Source: Rhopalosiphum padi
Taxonomy: Eukaryota > Arthropoda > Insecta > Hemiptera > Aphididae
Reading direction: 5' to 3'
Assembly (NCBI RefSeq): GCF_020882245.1
Contig: NW_026869996.1
Location: forward strand, 5,922,602 to 5,986,601
Length of the DNA: 64,000 nt
Numbering within the stretch: the stretch's first letter is position 1; each line of letters opens with the position of its first letter. Below are positions 38,509 through 53,612 of the stretch, in pieces. The notes beneath the pieces are model-generated. The model was not told the origin of the DNA. It saw only the letters and a program-made list of their open reading frames with translations, and made no database searches. Position numbers and translations under genes: made by a program.

Positions 38509-40020
38509 TAAAATATATCAATTTTCGCTCAGATTTAATAATTGACCCTTTTCCCACTACAATTAAAAAAAAAAATTTTCACTTTAAAACTAAAGAGTTT
38601 TTTTAATTATATTAAATTACAATTTTTAAATATTAGATTTAAGGTAATAACCCCATAGGTGCACCAGAAAACGTAATTTAACGTTCTAGGGGTAAGATAT
38701 TTCAATTTCCGCTCAGATTTAAAAATTCACCATCTTCCCACTTTAGTTAAATAAATGAAATTTTCACTTAAAATCTGCATGGTTTTATTAAATATACTTA
38801 AATACAATTTTTATATGTTAGATTTAAGTTAATAACCCCATAGGTGCACCAGAAAACGTAATTTAACGTTCTAGGGGTAAAATATTTCAATTTCCGCTCA
38901 GATTTAAAAATTCACCATCTTCCCACTTTAGTTAAATAAATGAAATTTTCACTTAAAATCTGCATGGTTTTATTAAATATACTTAATTACAATTTTTATA
39001 TGTTAGATTTAAGTTAATAACCCCATAGGTGCACCAGAAAAAGTAATTTAACGTTCTAGGGGTAAAATATTTCAATTTCCGCTCAGATTTAAAAATTCAC
39101 CATCTTCCCACTTTAGTTAAATAAATGAAATTTTCACTTAAAATCTGCATGGTTTTATTAAATATACTTAAATACAATTTTTATATGTTAGATTTAAGTT
39201 AATAACCCCATAGGTGCACCAGAAAACGTAATTTTACGTTCTAGGGGTAAAATATTTCAATTTCCGCTCAGATTTAAAAATTCACCATCTTCCCACTTTA
39301 GTTAAATAAATGAAATTTTCACTTAAAATCTGCATGGTTTTATTAAATATACTTAATTACAATTTTTATATGTTAGATTTAAGTTAGCAACTCCATAGGT
39401 ACACCAGAAAACGTAATTTAACGTTCTAGAATAAAATATTTCAATTTCCGCTCAGATTTAAAAATTGACCATCTTCCCACTATAGTTAAATAAATGAAAT
39501 TTTCACTTAAAATCTTCATGGTTTTATTTAATATACTTAATTACAATTTTTATATGTTAGATTTAAGTTAATAACCCCATAGGTACACCAGAAAACGTAA
39601 TTTTACGTTCTAGGGGTAAAATATTTCAATTTCCGCTCAGATTTAATAATTGACCCTTTTCCCACTACAATTAAAAAAAAAAATTTTCACTTTAAAACTA
39701 AAGAGTTTTTTTAAATATATTAAATTACAATTTTTAAATATTAGATTTAAGTTAATAACCCCATGGGTGCACCAGAAAACGTAATTTAATGTTCTAGGGG
39801 TAAAATATTTCAATTTCCGCTGAGATTTAAAAATTCACCATCTTCCCACTTTAGTTAAATAAATGAAATTTTCACTTTAAAACTAATGAGTTTTTTTAAA
39901 TATATTAAATTACAATTTTTAAATATTAGATTTAAGTTAATAACCCAATAGGTGCACCAGAAAACGTAATTTAACGTTCTAGGGGTAAAATATTTCAATT
40001 TCCGCTCAGATTTAAAAAAT

Positions 40021-41314
40021 GACCATTATCCCACTATAGTTAAATAAATGAAATTTTCACATAAAATCTGCATGGTTTTATTAAATATACTTAAATACAA
40101 TTTTTATATGTTAGATTTAAGTTAATAACCCCATAGGTACACCAGAAAACGTAATTTAACGTTCTAGGGGTAAAATATATCAATTTCCGCTCAGATTTAA
40201 TAATTGACCCTTTTCCCACTACAATTAAATAAAAAAAATTTTCACTTTAAAACTAAAGAGTTTTTTTAAATATATTAAATTACAATTTTTATATGTTAGA
40301 TTTAAGTTAATAACCCCATAGGTGCACCAGAAAACGTAATTTAACGTTCTAGGGGTAAAATATTTCAATTTCCGCTCAGATTTAAAAATTCACCATCTTC
40401 CCACTTTAGTTAAATAAATGAAATTTTCACTTAAAATCTGCATGGTTTTATTAAATATACTTAAATACAATTTTTATATGTTAGATTTAAGTTAATAACT
40501 CCATAGGTACACCAGAAAACGTAATTTAACGTTCTAGGGGTAAAATATTTCAATTTCCGCTCAGATTTAAAAATTGACCATCTTCCCACTATAGTTAAAT
40601 AAATGAAATTTTCACTTAAAATCTTCATGGTTTTATTTAATATACTTAATTACAATTTTTATATGTTAGATTTAAGTTAATAACCCCATAGGTACACCAG
40701 AAAACGTAATTTTACGTTCTAGGGGTAAAATATTTCAATTTCCGCTCAGATTTAATAATTGACCCTTTTCCCACTACAATTAAAAAAAAAAATTTTCACT
40801 TTAAAACTAAAGAGTTTTTTTAATTATATTAAATTACAATTTTTAAATATTAGATTTAAGTAAATAACCCCATAGGTGCACCAGAAAACGTAATTTAACG
40901 TTCTAGGGGTATAATATATCAATTTCCGCTCAGATTTAATAATTGACCCTTTTCCCAATAAAATTAAATAAAAAAATTTTTCACTTTAAAACTAAAGAGT
41001 TTTTTTAAATATATTAAATTACAATTTTTAAATATTAGATTTAAGTTAATAACCCCATGGGTGCACCAGAAAACGTAATTTAATGTTCCAGGGGTAAAAT
41101 ATTTCAATTTCTGCTGAGATTTAAAAATTCACCATCTTCCCACTTTAGTTAAATAAATGAAATTTTCACTTTAAAACTAATGAGTTTTTTTAAATATATT
41201 AAATTACAATTTTTAAATATTAGATTTAAGTTAATAACCCAATAGGTGCACCAGAAAACGTAATTTAACGTTCTAGGGGTAAAATATTTCAATTTCCGCT
41301 CAGATTTAAAAAAT
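40021..41314 (-). repeat. Gamma HOR, 7-mer, 1294 bp, tandem copy 1
   Basis: Complete gamma unit directly followed by another. Private changes are GGGGTATAATAT near 40910, GTTCCAGGGG near 41089 and TTTCTGCTGAG near 41110. The sixth monomer has CCCAATAAAATT. Confidence 0.86.
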
Positions 41315-42608
41315 GACCATTATCCCACTATAGTTAAATAAATGAAATTTTCACATAAAATCTGCATGGTTTTATTAAATATACTTAAATACAATTTTTA
41401 TATGTTAGATTTAAGTTAATAACCCCATAGGTACACCAGAAAACGTAATTTAACGTTCTAGGGGTAAAATATATCAATTTCCGCTCAGATTTAATAATTG
41501 ACCCTTTTCCCACTACAATTAAATAAAAAAAATTTTCACTTTAAAACTAAAGAGTTTTTTTAAATATATTAAATTACAATTTTTATATGTTAGATTTAAG
41601 TTAATAACCCCATAGGTGCACCAGAAAACGTAATTTAACGTTCTAGGGGTAAAATATTTCAATTTCCGCTCAGATTTAAAAATTCACCATCTTCCCACTT
41701 TAGTTAAATAAATGAAATTTTCACTTAAAATCTGCATGGTTTTATTAAATATACTTAAATACAATTTTTATATGTTAGATTTAAGTTAATAACTCCATAG
41801 GTACACCAGAAAACGTAATTTAACGTTCTAGGGGTAAAATATTTCAATTTCCGCTCAGATTTAAAAATTGACCATCTTCCCACTATAGTTAAATAAATGA
41901 AATTTTCACTTAAAATCTTCATGGTTTTATTTAATATACTTAATTACAATTTTTATATGTTAGATTTAAGTTAATAACCCCATAGGTACACCAGAAAACG
42001 TAATTTTACGTTCTAGGGGTAAAATATTTCAATTTCCGCTCAGATTTAATAATTGACCCTTTTCCCACTACAATTAAAAAAAAAAATTTTCACTTTAAAA
42101 CTAAAGAGTTTTTTTAATTATATTAAATTACAATTTTTAAATATTAGATTTAAGTAAATAACCCCATAGGTGCACCAGAAAACGTAATTTAACGTTCTAG
42201 GGGTAAAATATATCAATTTCCGCTCAGATTTAATAATTGACCCTTTTCCCAATAAAATTAAATAAAAAAATTTTTCACTTTAAAACTAAAGAGTTTTTTT
42301 AAATATATTAAATTACAATTTTTAAATATTAGATTTAAGTTAATAACCCCATGGGTGCACCAGAAAACGTAATTTAATGTTCTAGGGGTAAAATATTTCA
42401 ATTTCCGCTGAGATTTAAAAATTCACCATCTTCCCACTTTAGTTAAATAAATGAAATTTTCACTTTAAAACTAATGAGTTTTTTTAAATATATTAAATTA
42501 CAATTTTTAAATATTAGATTTAAGTTAATAACCCAATAGGTGCACCAGAAAACGTAATTTAACGTTCTAGGGGTAAAATATTTCAATTTCCGCTCAGATT
42601 TAAAAAAT
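41315..42608 (-). repeat. Gamma HOR, 7-mer, 1294 bp, tandem copy 2
   Basis: Complete gamma unit in perfect tandem with the previous copy and near-identical to it by eye; lacks the three private changes of copy 1. Confidence 0.86.
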
Positions 42609-43682
42609 GACCATTATCCCACTATAGTTAAATAAATGAAATTTTCACATAAAATCTGCATGGTTTTATTAAATATACTTAAATACAATTTTTATATGTT
42701 AGATTTAAGTTAATAACCCCATAGGTACACCAGAAAACGTAATTTAACGTTCTAGGGGTAAAATATATCAATTTCCGCTCAGATTTAATAATTGACCCTT
42801 TTCCCACTACAATTAAATAAAAAAAATTTTCACTTTAAAACTAAAGAGTTTTTTTAAATATATTAAATTACAATTTTTATATGTTAGATTTAAGTTAATA
42901 ACCCCATAGGTGCACCAGAAAACGTAATTTAACGTTCTAGGGGTAAAATATTTCAATTTCCGCTCAGATTTAAAAATTCACCATCTTCCCACTTTAGTTA
43001 AATAAATGAAATTTTCACTTAAAATCTGCATGGTTTTATTAAATATACTTAAATACAATTTTTATATGTTAGATTTAAGTTAATAACTCCATAGGTACAC
43101 CAGAAAACGTAATTTAACGTTCTAGGGGTAAAATATTTCAATTTCCGCTCAGATTTAAAAATTGACCATCTTCCCACTATAGTTAAATAAATGAAATTTT
43201 CACTTAAAATCTTCATGGTTTTATTTAATATACTTAATTACAATTTTTATATGTTAGATTTAAGTTAATAACCCCATAGGTACACCAGAAAACGTAATTT
43301 TACGTTCTAGGGGTAAAATATTTCAATTTCCGCTCAGATTTAATAATTGACCCTTTTCCCACTACAATTAAAAAAAAAAATTTTCACTTTAAAACTAAAG
43401 AGTTTTTTTAATTATATTAAATTACAATTTTTAAATATTAGATTTAAGTAAATAACCCCATAGGTGCACCAGAAAACGTAATTTAACGTTCTAGGGGTAA
43501 AATATATCAATTTCCGCTCAGATTTAATAATTGACCCTTTTCCCAATACAATTAAATAAAAAAATTTTTCACTTTAAAACTAAAGAGTTTTTTTAAATAT
43601 ATTAAATTACAATTTTTAAATATTAGATTTAAGTTAATAACCCCATGGGTGCACCAGAAAACGTAATTTAATGTTCTAGGGG
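42609..43682 (-). repeat. Gamma HOR, third tandem copy, alternative ending
   Basis: Begins as a third tandem gamma unit, then departs after the CCCAATACAATT monomer into the TTTTCGCTCAG monomer, exactly as at 37435-38508. Confidence 0.76.
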
Positions 43683-46609
43683 TAAAATATATCAATTTTC
43701 GCTCAGATTTAATAATTGACCCTTTTCCCACTACAATTAAAAAAAAAAATTTTCACTTTAAAACTAAAGAGTTTTTTTAATTATATTAAATTACAATTTT
43801 TAAATATTAGATTTAAGTAAATAACCCCATAGGTGCACCAGAAAACGTAATTTAACGTTCTAGGGGTAAAATATATCAATTTCCGCTCAGATTTAATAAT
43901 TGACCCTTTTCCCAATAAAATTAAATAAAAAAATTTTTCACTTTAAAACTAAAGAGTTTTTTTAAATATATTAAATTACAATTTTTAAATATTAGATTTA
44001 AGTTAATAACCCCATGGGTGCACCAGAAAACGTAATTTAATGTTCTAGGGGTAAAATATTTCAATTTCCGCTGAGATTTAAAAATTCACCATCTTCCCAC
44101 TTTAGTTAAATAAATGAAATTTTCACTTTAAAACTAATGAGTTTTTTTAAATATATTAAATTACAATTTTTAAATATTAGATTTAAGTTAATAACCCAAT
44201 AGGTGCACCAGAAAACGTAATTTAACGTTCTAGGGGTAAAATATTTCAATTTCCGCTCAGATTTAAAAATTGACCATCTTCCCACTATAGTTAAATAAAT
44301 GAAATTTTCACTTAAAATCTGCATGGTTTTATTAAATATACTTAATTACAATTTTTATATGTTAGATTTAAGTTAGCAACTCCATAGGTACACCAGAAAA
44401 CGTAATTTAACGTTCTAGAATAAAATATTTCAATTTCCGCTCAGATTTAAAAATTGACCATCTTCCCACTATAGTTAAATAAATGAAATTTTCACTTAAA
44501 ATCTTCATGGTTTTATTTAATATACTTAATTACAATTTTTATATGTTAGATTTAAGTTAATAACCCCATAGGTACACCAGAAAACGTAATTTTACGTTCT
44601 AGGGGTAAAATATTTCAATTTCCGCTCAGATTTAATAATTGACCCTTTTCCCACTACAATTAAAAAAAAAAATTTTCACTTTAAAACTAAAGAGTTTTTT
44701 TAATTACATTAAATTACAATTTTTAAATATTAGATTTAAGTAAATAACCCCATAGGTGCACCAGAAAACGTAATTTAACGTTCTAGGGGTAAAATATATC
44801 AATTTCCGCTCAGATTTAATAATTGACCCTTTTCCCAATACAATTAAATAAAAAAATTTTTCACTTTAAAACTAAAGAGTTTTTTTAAATATATTAAATT
44901 ACAATTTTTAAATATTAGATTTAAGTTAATAACCCCATGGGTGCACCAGAAAACGTAATTTAATGTTCTAGGGGTAAAATATTTCAATTTCCGCTGAGAT
45001 TTAAAAATTCACCATCTTCCCACTTTAGTTAAATAAATGAAATTTTCACTTAAAATCTGCATGGTTTTATTAAATATACTTAAATACAATTTTTATATGT
45101 TAGATTTAAGTTAATAACTCCATAGGTACACCAGAAAACGTAATTTAACGTTCTAGGGGTAAAATATTTCAATTTCCGCTCAGATTTAAAAATTGACCAT
45201 CTTCCCACTATAGTTAAATAAATGAAATTTTCACTTAAAATCTTCATGGTTTTATTTAATATACTTAATTACAATTTTTATATGTTAGATTTAAGTTAAT
45301 AACCCCATAGGTACACCAGAAAACGTAATTTTACGTTCTAGGGGTAAAATATTTCAATTTCCGTTCAGATTTAATAATTGACCCTTTTCCCACTACAATT
45401 AAAAAAAAAAATTTTCACTTTAAAACTAAAGAGTTTTTTTAATTATATTAAATTACAATTTTTAAATATTAGATTTAAGTAAATAACCCCATAGGTGCAC
45501 CAGAAAACGTAATTTAACGTTCTAGGGGTAAAATATATCAATTTCCGCTCAGATTTAATAATTGACCCTTTTCCCAATACAATTAAATAAAAAAATTTTT
45601 CACTTTAAAACTAAAGAGTTTTTTTAAATATATTAAATTACAATTTTTAAATATTAGATTTAAGTTAATAACCCCATGGGTGCACCAGAAAACGTAATAT
45701 AATGTTCTAGGGGTAAAATATATCAATTTTCGCTCAGATTTAATAATTGTCCCTTTTCCCACTACAATTAAAAAAAAAAATTTTCACTTTAAAACTAAAG
45801 AGTTTTTTTAATTATATTAAATTACAATTTTTAAATATTAGATTTAAGTTAATAACCCCATAGGTGCACCAGAAAACGTAATTTAACGTTCTAGGGGTAA
45901 GATATTTCAATTTCCGCTCAGATTTAAAAATTCACCATCTTCCCACTTTAGTTAAATAAATGAAATTTTCACTTAAAATCTGCATGGTTTTATTAAATAT
46001 ACTTAAATACAATTTTTATATGTTAGATTTAAGTTAATAACCCCATAGGTGCACCAGAAAACGTAATTTAACGTTCTAGGGGTAAAATATTTCAATTTCC
46101 GCTCAGATTTAAAAATTCACCATCTTCCCACTTTAGTTAAATAAATGAAATTTTCACTTAAAATCTGCATGGTTTTATTAAATATACTTAAATACAATTT
46201 TTATATGTTAGATTTAAGTTAATAACTCCATAGGTACACCAGAAAACGTAATTTAACGTTCTAGGGGTAAAATATTTCAATTTCCGCTCAGATTTAAAAA
46301 TTGACCATCTTCCCACTATAGTTAAATAAATGAAATTTTCACTTAAAATCTTCATGGTTTTATTTAATATACTTAATTACAATTTTTAAATATTAGATTT
46401 AAGTTAATAACCCCATAGGTACACCAGAAAACGTAATTTAACGTTCTAGGGGTAAAATATATCAATTTCCGCTCAGATTTAATAATTGACCCTTTTCCCA
46501 CTACAATTAAATAAAAAAAATTTTCACTTTAAAACTAAAGAGTTTTTTTAAATATATTAAATTACAATTTTTATATGTTAGATTTAAGTTAATAACCCCA
46601 TAGGTGCAC

Positions 46610-49600
46610 CAGAAAACGTAATTTAACGTTCTAGGGGTAAAATATTTCAATTTCCGCTCAGATTTAAAAATTCACCATCTTCCCACTTTAGTTAAATAAA
46701 TGAAATTTTCACTTAAAATCTGCATGGTTTTATTAAATATACTTAAATACAATTTTTATATGTTAGATTTAAGTTAATAACTCCATAGGTACACCAGAAA
46801 ACGTAATTTAACGTTCTAGGGGTAAAATATTTCAATTTCCGCTCAGATTTAAAAATTGACCATCTTCCCACTATAGTTAAATAAATGAAATTTTCACTTA
46901 AAATCTTCATGGTTTTATTTAATATACTTAATTACAATTTTTATATGTTAGATTTAAGTTAATAACCCCATAGGTACACCAGAAAACGTAATTTTACGTT
47001 CTAGGGGTAAAATATTTCAATTTCCGCTCAGATTTAATAATTGACCCTTTTCCCAATACAATTAAATAAAAAAATTTTTCACTTTAAAACTAAAGAGTTT
47101 TTTTAAATATATTAAATTACAATTTTTAAATATTAGATTTAAGTTAATAACCCCATGGGTGCACCAGAAAACGTAATTTAATGTTCTAGGGGTAAAATAT
47201 TTCAATTTCCGCTGAGATTTAAAAAATCACCATCTTCCCACTTTAGTTAAATAAATGAAATTTTCACTTTAAAACTAATGAGTTTTTTTAAATATATTAA
47301 ATTACAATTTTTAAATATTAGATTTAAGTTAATAACCCAATAGGTGCACCAGAAAACGTAATTTAACGTTCTAGGGGTAAAATATTTCAATTTCCGCTCA
47401 GATTTAAAAAATGACCATCTTCCCACTATAGTTAAATAAATGAAATTTTCACTTAAAATCTGCATGGTTTTATTAAATATACTTAAATACAATTTTTATA
47501 TGTTAGATTTAAGTTAATAACCCCATAGGTACACCAGAAAACGTAATTTAACGTTCTAGGGGTAAAATATATCAATTTCCGCTCAGATTTAATAATTGAC
47601 CCTTTTCCCACTACAATTAAATAAAAAAAATTTTCACTTTAAAACTAAAGAGTTTTTTTAAATATATTAAATTACAATTTTTATATGTTAGATTTAAGTT
47701 AATAACCCCATAGGTGCACCAGAAAACGTAATTTAACGTTCTAGGGGTAAAATATTTCAATTTCCGCTCAGATTTAAAAAATGACCATCTTCCCACTATA
47801 GTTAAATAAATGAAATTTTCACTTAAAATCTGCATGGTTTTATTAAATATACTAAAATACAATTTTTATATGTTAGATTTAAGTTAATAACCCCATAGGT
47901 GCACCAGAAAACGTAATTTAACGTTCTAGGGGTAAAATATTTCAATTTCCGCTCAGATTTAAAAATTCACCATCTTCCCACTTTAGTTAAATAAATGAAA
48001 TTTTCACTTAAAATCTGCATGGTTTTATTAAATATACTTAATTACAATTTTTATATGTTAGATTTAAGTTAGCAACTCCATAGGTACACCAGAAAACGTA
48101 ATTTAACGTTCTAGAATAAATTATTTCAATTTCCGCTCAGATTTAAAAATTGACCATCTTCCCACTATAGTTAAATAAATGAAATTTTCACTTAAAATCT
48201 TCATGGTTTTATTTAATATACTTAATTACAATTTTTATATGTTAGATTTAAGTTAATAACCCCATAGGTACACCAGAAAACGTAATTTTACGTTCTAGGG
48301 GTAAAATATTTCAATTTCCGCTCAGATTTAATAATTGACCCTTTTCCCACTACAATTAAAAAAAAAAATTTTCACTTTAAAACTAAAGAGTTTTTTTAAT
48401 TATATTAAATTACAATTTTTAAATATTAGATTTAAGTAAATAACCCCATAGGTGCACCAGAAAACGTAATTTAACGTTCTAGGGGTAAAATATATCAATT
48501 TCCGCTCAGATTTAATAATTGACCCTTTTCCCAATAAAATTAAATAAAAAAATTTTTCACTTTAAAACTAAAGAGTTTTTTTAAATATATTAAATTACAA
48601 TTTTTAAATATTAGATTTAAGTTAATAACCCCATGGGTGCACCAGAAAACGTAATTTAATGTTCTAGGGGTAAAATATTTCAATTTCCGCTGAGATTTAA
48701 AAATTCACCATCTTCCCACTTTAGTTAAATAAATGAAATTTTCACTTTAAAACTAATGAGTTTTTTTAAATATATTAAATTACAATTTTTAAATATTAGA
48801 TTTAAGTTAATAACCCAATAGGTGCACCAGAAAACGTAATTTAACGTTCTAGGGGTAAAATATTTCAATTTCCGCTCAGATTTAAAAAATGACCATTATC
48901 CCACTATAGTTAAATAAATGAAATTTTCACATAAAATCTGCATGGTTTTATTAAATATACTTAAATACAATTTTTATATGTTAGATTTAAGTTAATAACC
49001 CCATAGGTACACCAGAAAACGTAATTTAACGTTCTAGGGGTAAAATATATCAATTTCCGCTCAGATTTAATAATTGACCCTTTTCCCACTACAATTAAAT
49101 AAAAAAAATTTTCACTTTAAAACTAAAGAGTTTTTTTAAATATATTAAATTACAATTTTTATATGTTAGATTTAAGTTAATAACCCCATAGGTGCACCAG
49201 AAAACGTAATTTAACGTTCTAGGGGTAAAATATTTCAATTTCCGCTCAGATTTAAAAATTCACCATCTTCCCACTTTAGTTAAATAAATGAAATTTTCAC
49301 TTAAAATCTGCATGGTTTTATTAAATATACTTAAATACAATTTTTATATGTTAGATTTAAGTTAATAACTCCATAGGTACACCAGAAAACGTAATTTAAC
49401 GTTCTAGGGGTAAAATATTTCAATTTCCGCTCAGATTTAAAAATTGACCATCTTCCCACTATAGTTAAATAAATGAAATTTTCACTTAAAATCTTCATGG
49501 TTTTATTTAATATACTTAATTACAATTTTTATATGTTAGATTTAAGTTAATAACCCCATAGGTACACCAGAAAACGTAATTTTACGTTCTAGGGGTAAAA

Positions 49601-50430
49601 TATATCAATTTCCGCTCAGATTTAATAATTGACACTTTTCCCACTACAATTAAATAAAAAAAATTTTCACTTTAAAACTAAAGAGTTTTTTTAATTATAT
49701 TAAATTACAATTTTTAAATATTAGATTTAAGTAAATAACCCCATAGGTGCACCAGAAAACGTAATTTAACGTTCTAGGGGTAAAATATATCAATTTCCGC
49801 TCAGATTTAATAATTGACCCTTTTCCCAATACAATTAAATAAAAAAATTTTTCACTTTAAAACTAAAGAGTTTTTTTAAATATATTAAATTACAATTTTT
49901 AAATATTAGATTTAAGTTAATAACCCCATGGGTGCACCAGAAAACGTAATTTAATGTTCTAGGGGTAAAATATATCAATTTTCGCTCAGATTTAATAATT
50001 GACCCTTTTCCCACTACAATTAAAAAAAAAAATTTTCACTTTAAAACTAAAGAGTTTTTTTAATTATATTAAATTACAATTACAATTACAGATTTAAGTT
50101 AATAACCCCATAGGTGCACCAGAAAACGTAATTTAACGTTCTAGGGGTAAGATATTTCAATTTCCGCTCAGATTTAAAAATTCACCATCTTCCCACTTTA
50201 GTTAAATAAATGAAATTTTCACTTAAAATCTGCATGGTTTTATTAAATATACTTAAATACAATTTTTATATGTTAGATTTAAGTTAATAACCCCATAGGT
50301 GCACCAGAAAACGTAATTTAACGTTCTAGGGGTAAAATATTTCAATTTCCGCTCAGATTTAAAAATTCACCATCTTCCCACTTTAGTTAAATAAATGAAA
50401 TTTTCACTTAAAATCTGCATGGTTTTATTA
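46610..50430 (-). repeat. 3.8-kb duplicated segment, copy 1 (offset 7391)
   Basis: Matches 54001-57821 at an offset of 7391 bp. Shared private markers are CTAGAATAAATTATTTC (near 48113 and 55503; elsewhere CTAGAATAAAATATTTC), the ACTAAAATAC monomer (47851 and 55242) and GACACTTTTCCC (49631 and 57022). Edges are approximate. Confidence 0.8.
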
Positions 50431-51210
50431 AATATACTTAATTACAATTTTTATATGTTAGATTTAAGTTAATAACCCCATAGGTGCACCAGAAAAAGTA
50501 ATTTAACGTTCTAGGGGTAAAATATTTCAATTTCCGCTCAGATTTAAAAATTGACCATCTTCCCACTATAGTTAAATAAATGAAATTTTCACTTAAAATC
50601 TGCATGGTTTTATTAAATATACTTAAATACAATTTTTATATGTTAGATTTAAGTTATTAACCCCATAGGTACACCAGATAACGTAATTTAACGTTCTAGG
50701 GGTAAGATATTTCAATTTCCGCTCAGATTTAAAAATTCACCATCTTCCCACTTTAGTTAAATAAATGAAATTTTCACTTAAAATCTGCATGGTTTTATTA
50801 AATATACTTAAATACAATTTTTATATGTTAGATTTAAGTTAATAACCCCATAGGTGCACCAGAAAACGTAATTTAACGTTCTAGGGGTAAAATATTTCAA
50901 TTTCCGCTCAGATTTAAAAATTGACCATCTTCCCACTATAGTTAAATAAATGAAATTTTCACTTAAAATCTGCATGGTTTTATTAAATATACTTAAATAC
51001 AATTTTTATATGTTAGATTTAAGTTAATAACCCCATAGGTGCACCAGAAAACGTAATTTAACGTTCTAGGGGTAAAATATTTCAATTTCCGCTCAGATTT
51101 AAAAATTCACCATCTTCCCACTTTAGTTAAATAAATGAAATTTTCACTTAAAATCTGCATGGTTTTATTAAATATACTTAAATACAATTTTTATATGTTA
51201 GATTTAAGTT
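49160..51210 (-). repeat. 2.4-kb period duplication, copy 1
   Basis: About 2050 bp that match 51562-53612 at an offset of 2402 bp (13 monomers minus 3 bases). Shared private markers are GACACTTTTCCC and the ATTACA triplet. The copies are separated by about two monomers. Edges are approximate. Confidence 0.8.
50073..50090 (+). repeat. ATTACA x3 microsatellite-like replacement, copy 1
   Basis: Three ATTACA units replace the usual ATTACAATTTTTAAATATT just before AGATTTAAG (read on + as written). Repeated only at 52475-52492, which is 2402 bp away. Confidence 0.88.
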
Positions 51211-51561
51211 AATAACCCCATAGGTACACCAGAAAACGTAATTTTACGTTCTAGGGGTAAAATATATCAATTTCCGCTCAGATTTAATAATTGACACTTT
51301 TCCCACTACAATTAAATAAAAAAAATTTTCACTTTAAAACTAAAGAGTTTTTTTAATTATATTAAATTACAATTTTTAAATATTAGATTTAAGTAAATAA
51401 CCCCATAGGTGCACCAGAAAACGTAATTTAACGTTCTAGGGGTAAAATATTTCAATTTCCGCTCAGATTTAAAAATTGACCATCTTCCCACTATAGTTAA
51501 ATAAATGAAATTTTCACTTAAAATCTGCATGGTTTTATTAAATATACTTAAATACAATTTT

Positions 51562-53612
51562 TATATGTTAGATTTAAGTTAATAACCCCATAGGTGCACC
51601 AGAAAACGTAATTTAACGTTCTAGGGGTAAAATATTTCAATTTCCGCTCAGATTTAAAAATTCACCATCTTCCCACTTTAGTTAAATAAATGAAATTTTC
51701 ACTTAAAATCTGCATGGTTTTATTAAATATACTTAAATACAATTTTTATATGTTAGATTTAAGTTAATAACTCCATAGGTACACCAGAAAACGTAATTTA
51801 ACGTTCTAGGGGTAAAATATTTCAATTTCCGCTCAGATTTAAAAATTGACCATCTTCCCACTATAGTTAAATAAATGAAATTTTCACTTAAAATCTTCAT
51901 GGTTTTATTTAATATACTTAATTACAATTTTTATATGTTAGATTTAAGTTAATAACCCCATAGGTACACCAGAAAACGTAATTTTACGTTCTAGGGGTAA
52001 AATATATCAATTTCCGCTCAGATTTAATAATTGACACTTTTCCCACTACAATTAAATAAAAAAAATTTTCACTTTAAAACTAAAGAGTTTTTTTAATTAT
52101 ATTAAATTACAATTTTTAAATATTAGATTTAAGTAAATAACCCCATAGGTGCACCAGAAAACGTAATTTAACGTTCTAGGGGTAAAATATATCAATTTCC
52201 GCTCAGATTTAATAATTGACCCTTTTCCCAATACAATTAAATAAAAAAATTTTTCACTTTAAAACTAAAGAGTTTTTTTAAATATATTAAATTACAATTT
52301 TTAAATATTAGATTTAAGTTAATAACCCCATGGGTGCACCAGAAAACGTAATTTAATGTTCTAGGGGTAAAATATATCAATTTTCGCTCAGATTTAATAA
52401 TTGACCCTTTTCCCACTACAATTAAAAAAAAAAATTTTCACTTTAAAACTAAAGAGTTTTTTTAATTATATTAAATTACAATTACAATTACAGATTTAAG
52501 TTAATAACCCCATAGGTGCACCAGAAAACGTAATTTAACGTTCTAGGGGTAAGATATTTCAATTTCCGCTCAGATTTAAAAATTCACCATCTTCCCACTT
52601 TAGTTAAATAAATGAAATTTTCACTTAAAATCTGCATGGTTTTATTAAATATACTTAAATACAATTTTTATATGTTAGATTTAAGTTAATAACCCCATAG
52701 GTGCACCAGAAAACGTAATTTAACGTTCTAGGGGTAAAATATTTCAATTTCCGCTCAGATTTAAAAATTCACCATCTTCCCACTTTAGTTAAATAAATGA
52801 AATTTTCACTTAAAATCTGCATGGTTTTATTAAATATACTTAATTACAATTTTTATATGTTAGATTTAAGTTAATAACCCCATAGGTGCACCAGAAAAAG
52901 TAATTTAACGTTCTAGGGGTAAAATATTTCAATTTCCGCTCAGATTTAAAAATTGACCATCTTCCCACTATAGTTAAATAAATGAAATTTTCACTTAAAA
53001 TCTGCATGGTTTTATTAAATATACTTAAATACAATTTTTATATGTTAGATTTAAGTTATTAACCCCATAGGTACACCAGATAACGTAATTTAACGTTCTA
53101 GGGGTAAGATATTTCAATTTCCGCTCAGATTTAAAAATTCACCATCTTCCCACTTTAGTTAAATAAATGAAATTTTCACTTAAAATCTGCATGGTTTTAT
53201 TAAATATACTTAAATACAATTTTTATATGTTAGATTTAAGTTAATAACCCCATAGGTGCACCAGAAAACGTAATTTAACGTTCTAGGGGTAAAATATTTC
53301 AATTTCCGCTCAGATTTAAAAATTGACCATCTTCCCACTATAGTTAAATAAATGAAATTTTCACTTAAAATCTGCATGGTTTTATTAAATATACTTAAAT
53401 ACAATTTTTATATGTTAGATTTAAGTTAATAACCCCATAGGTGCACCAGAAAACGTAATTTAACGTTCTAGGGGTAAAATATTTCAATTTCCGCTCAGAT
53501 TTAAAAATTCACCATCTTCCCACTTTAGTTAAATAAATGAAATTTTCACTTAAAATCTGCATGGTTTTATTAAATATACTTAAATACAATTTTTATATGT
53601 TAGATTTAAGTT
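51562..53612 (-). repeat. 2.4-kb period duplication, copy 2
   Basis: Partner of 49160-51210, carrying the same private markers at 52033 and 52475-52492. Edges are approximate. Confidence 0.8.
52475..52492 (+). repeat. ATTACA x3 microsatellite-like replacement, copy 2
   Basis: Identical to 50073-50090 and carried by the 2402-bp-offset duplication. Confidence 0.88.
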
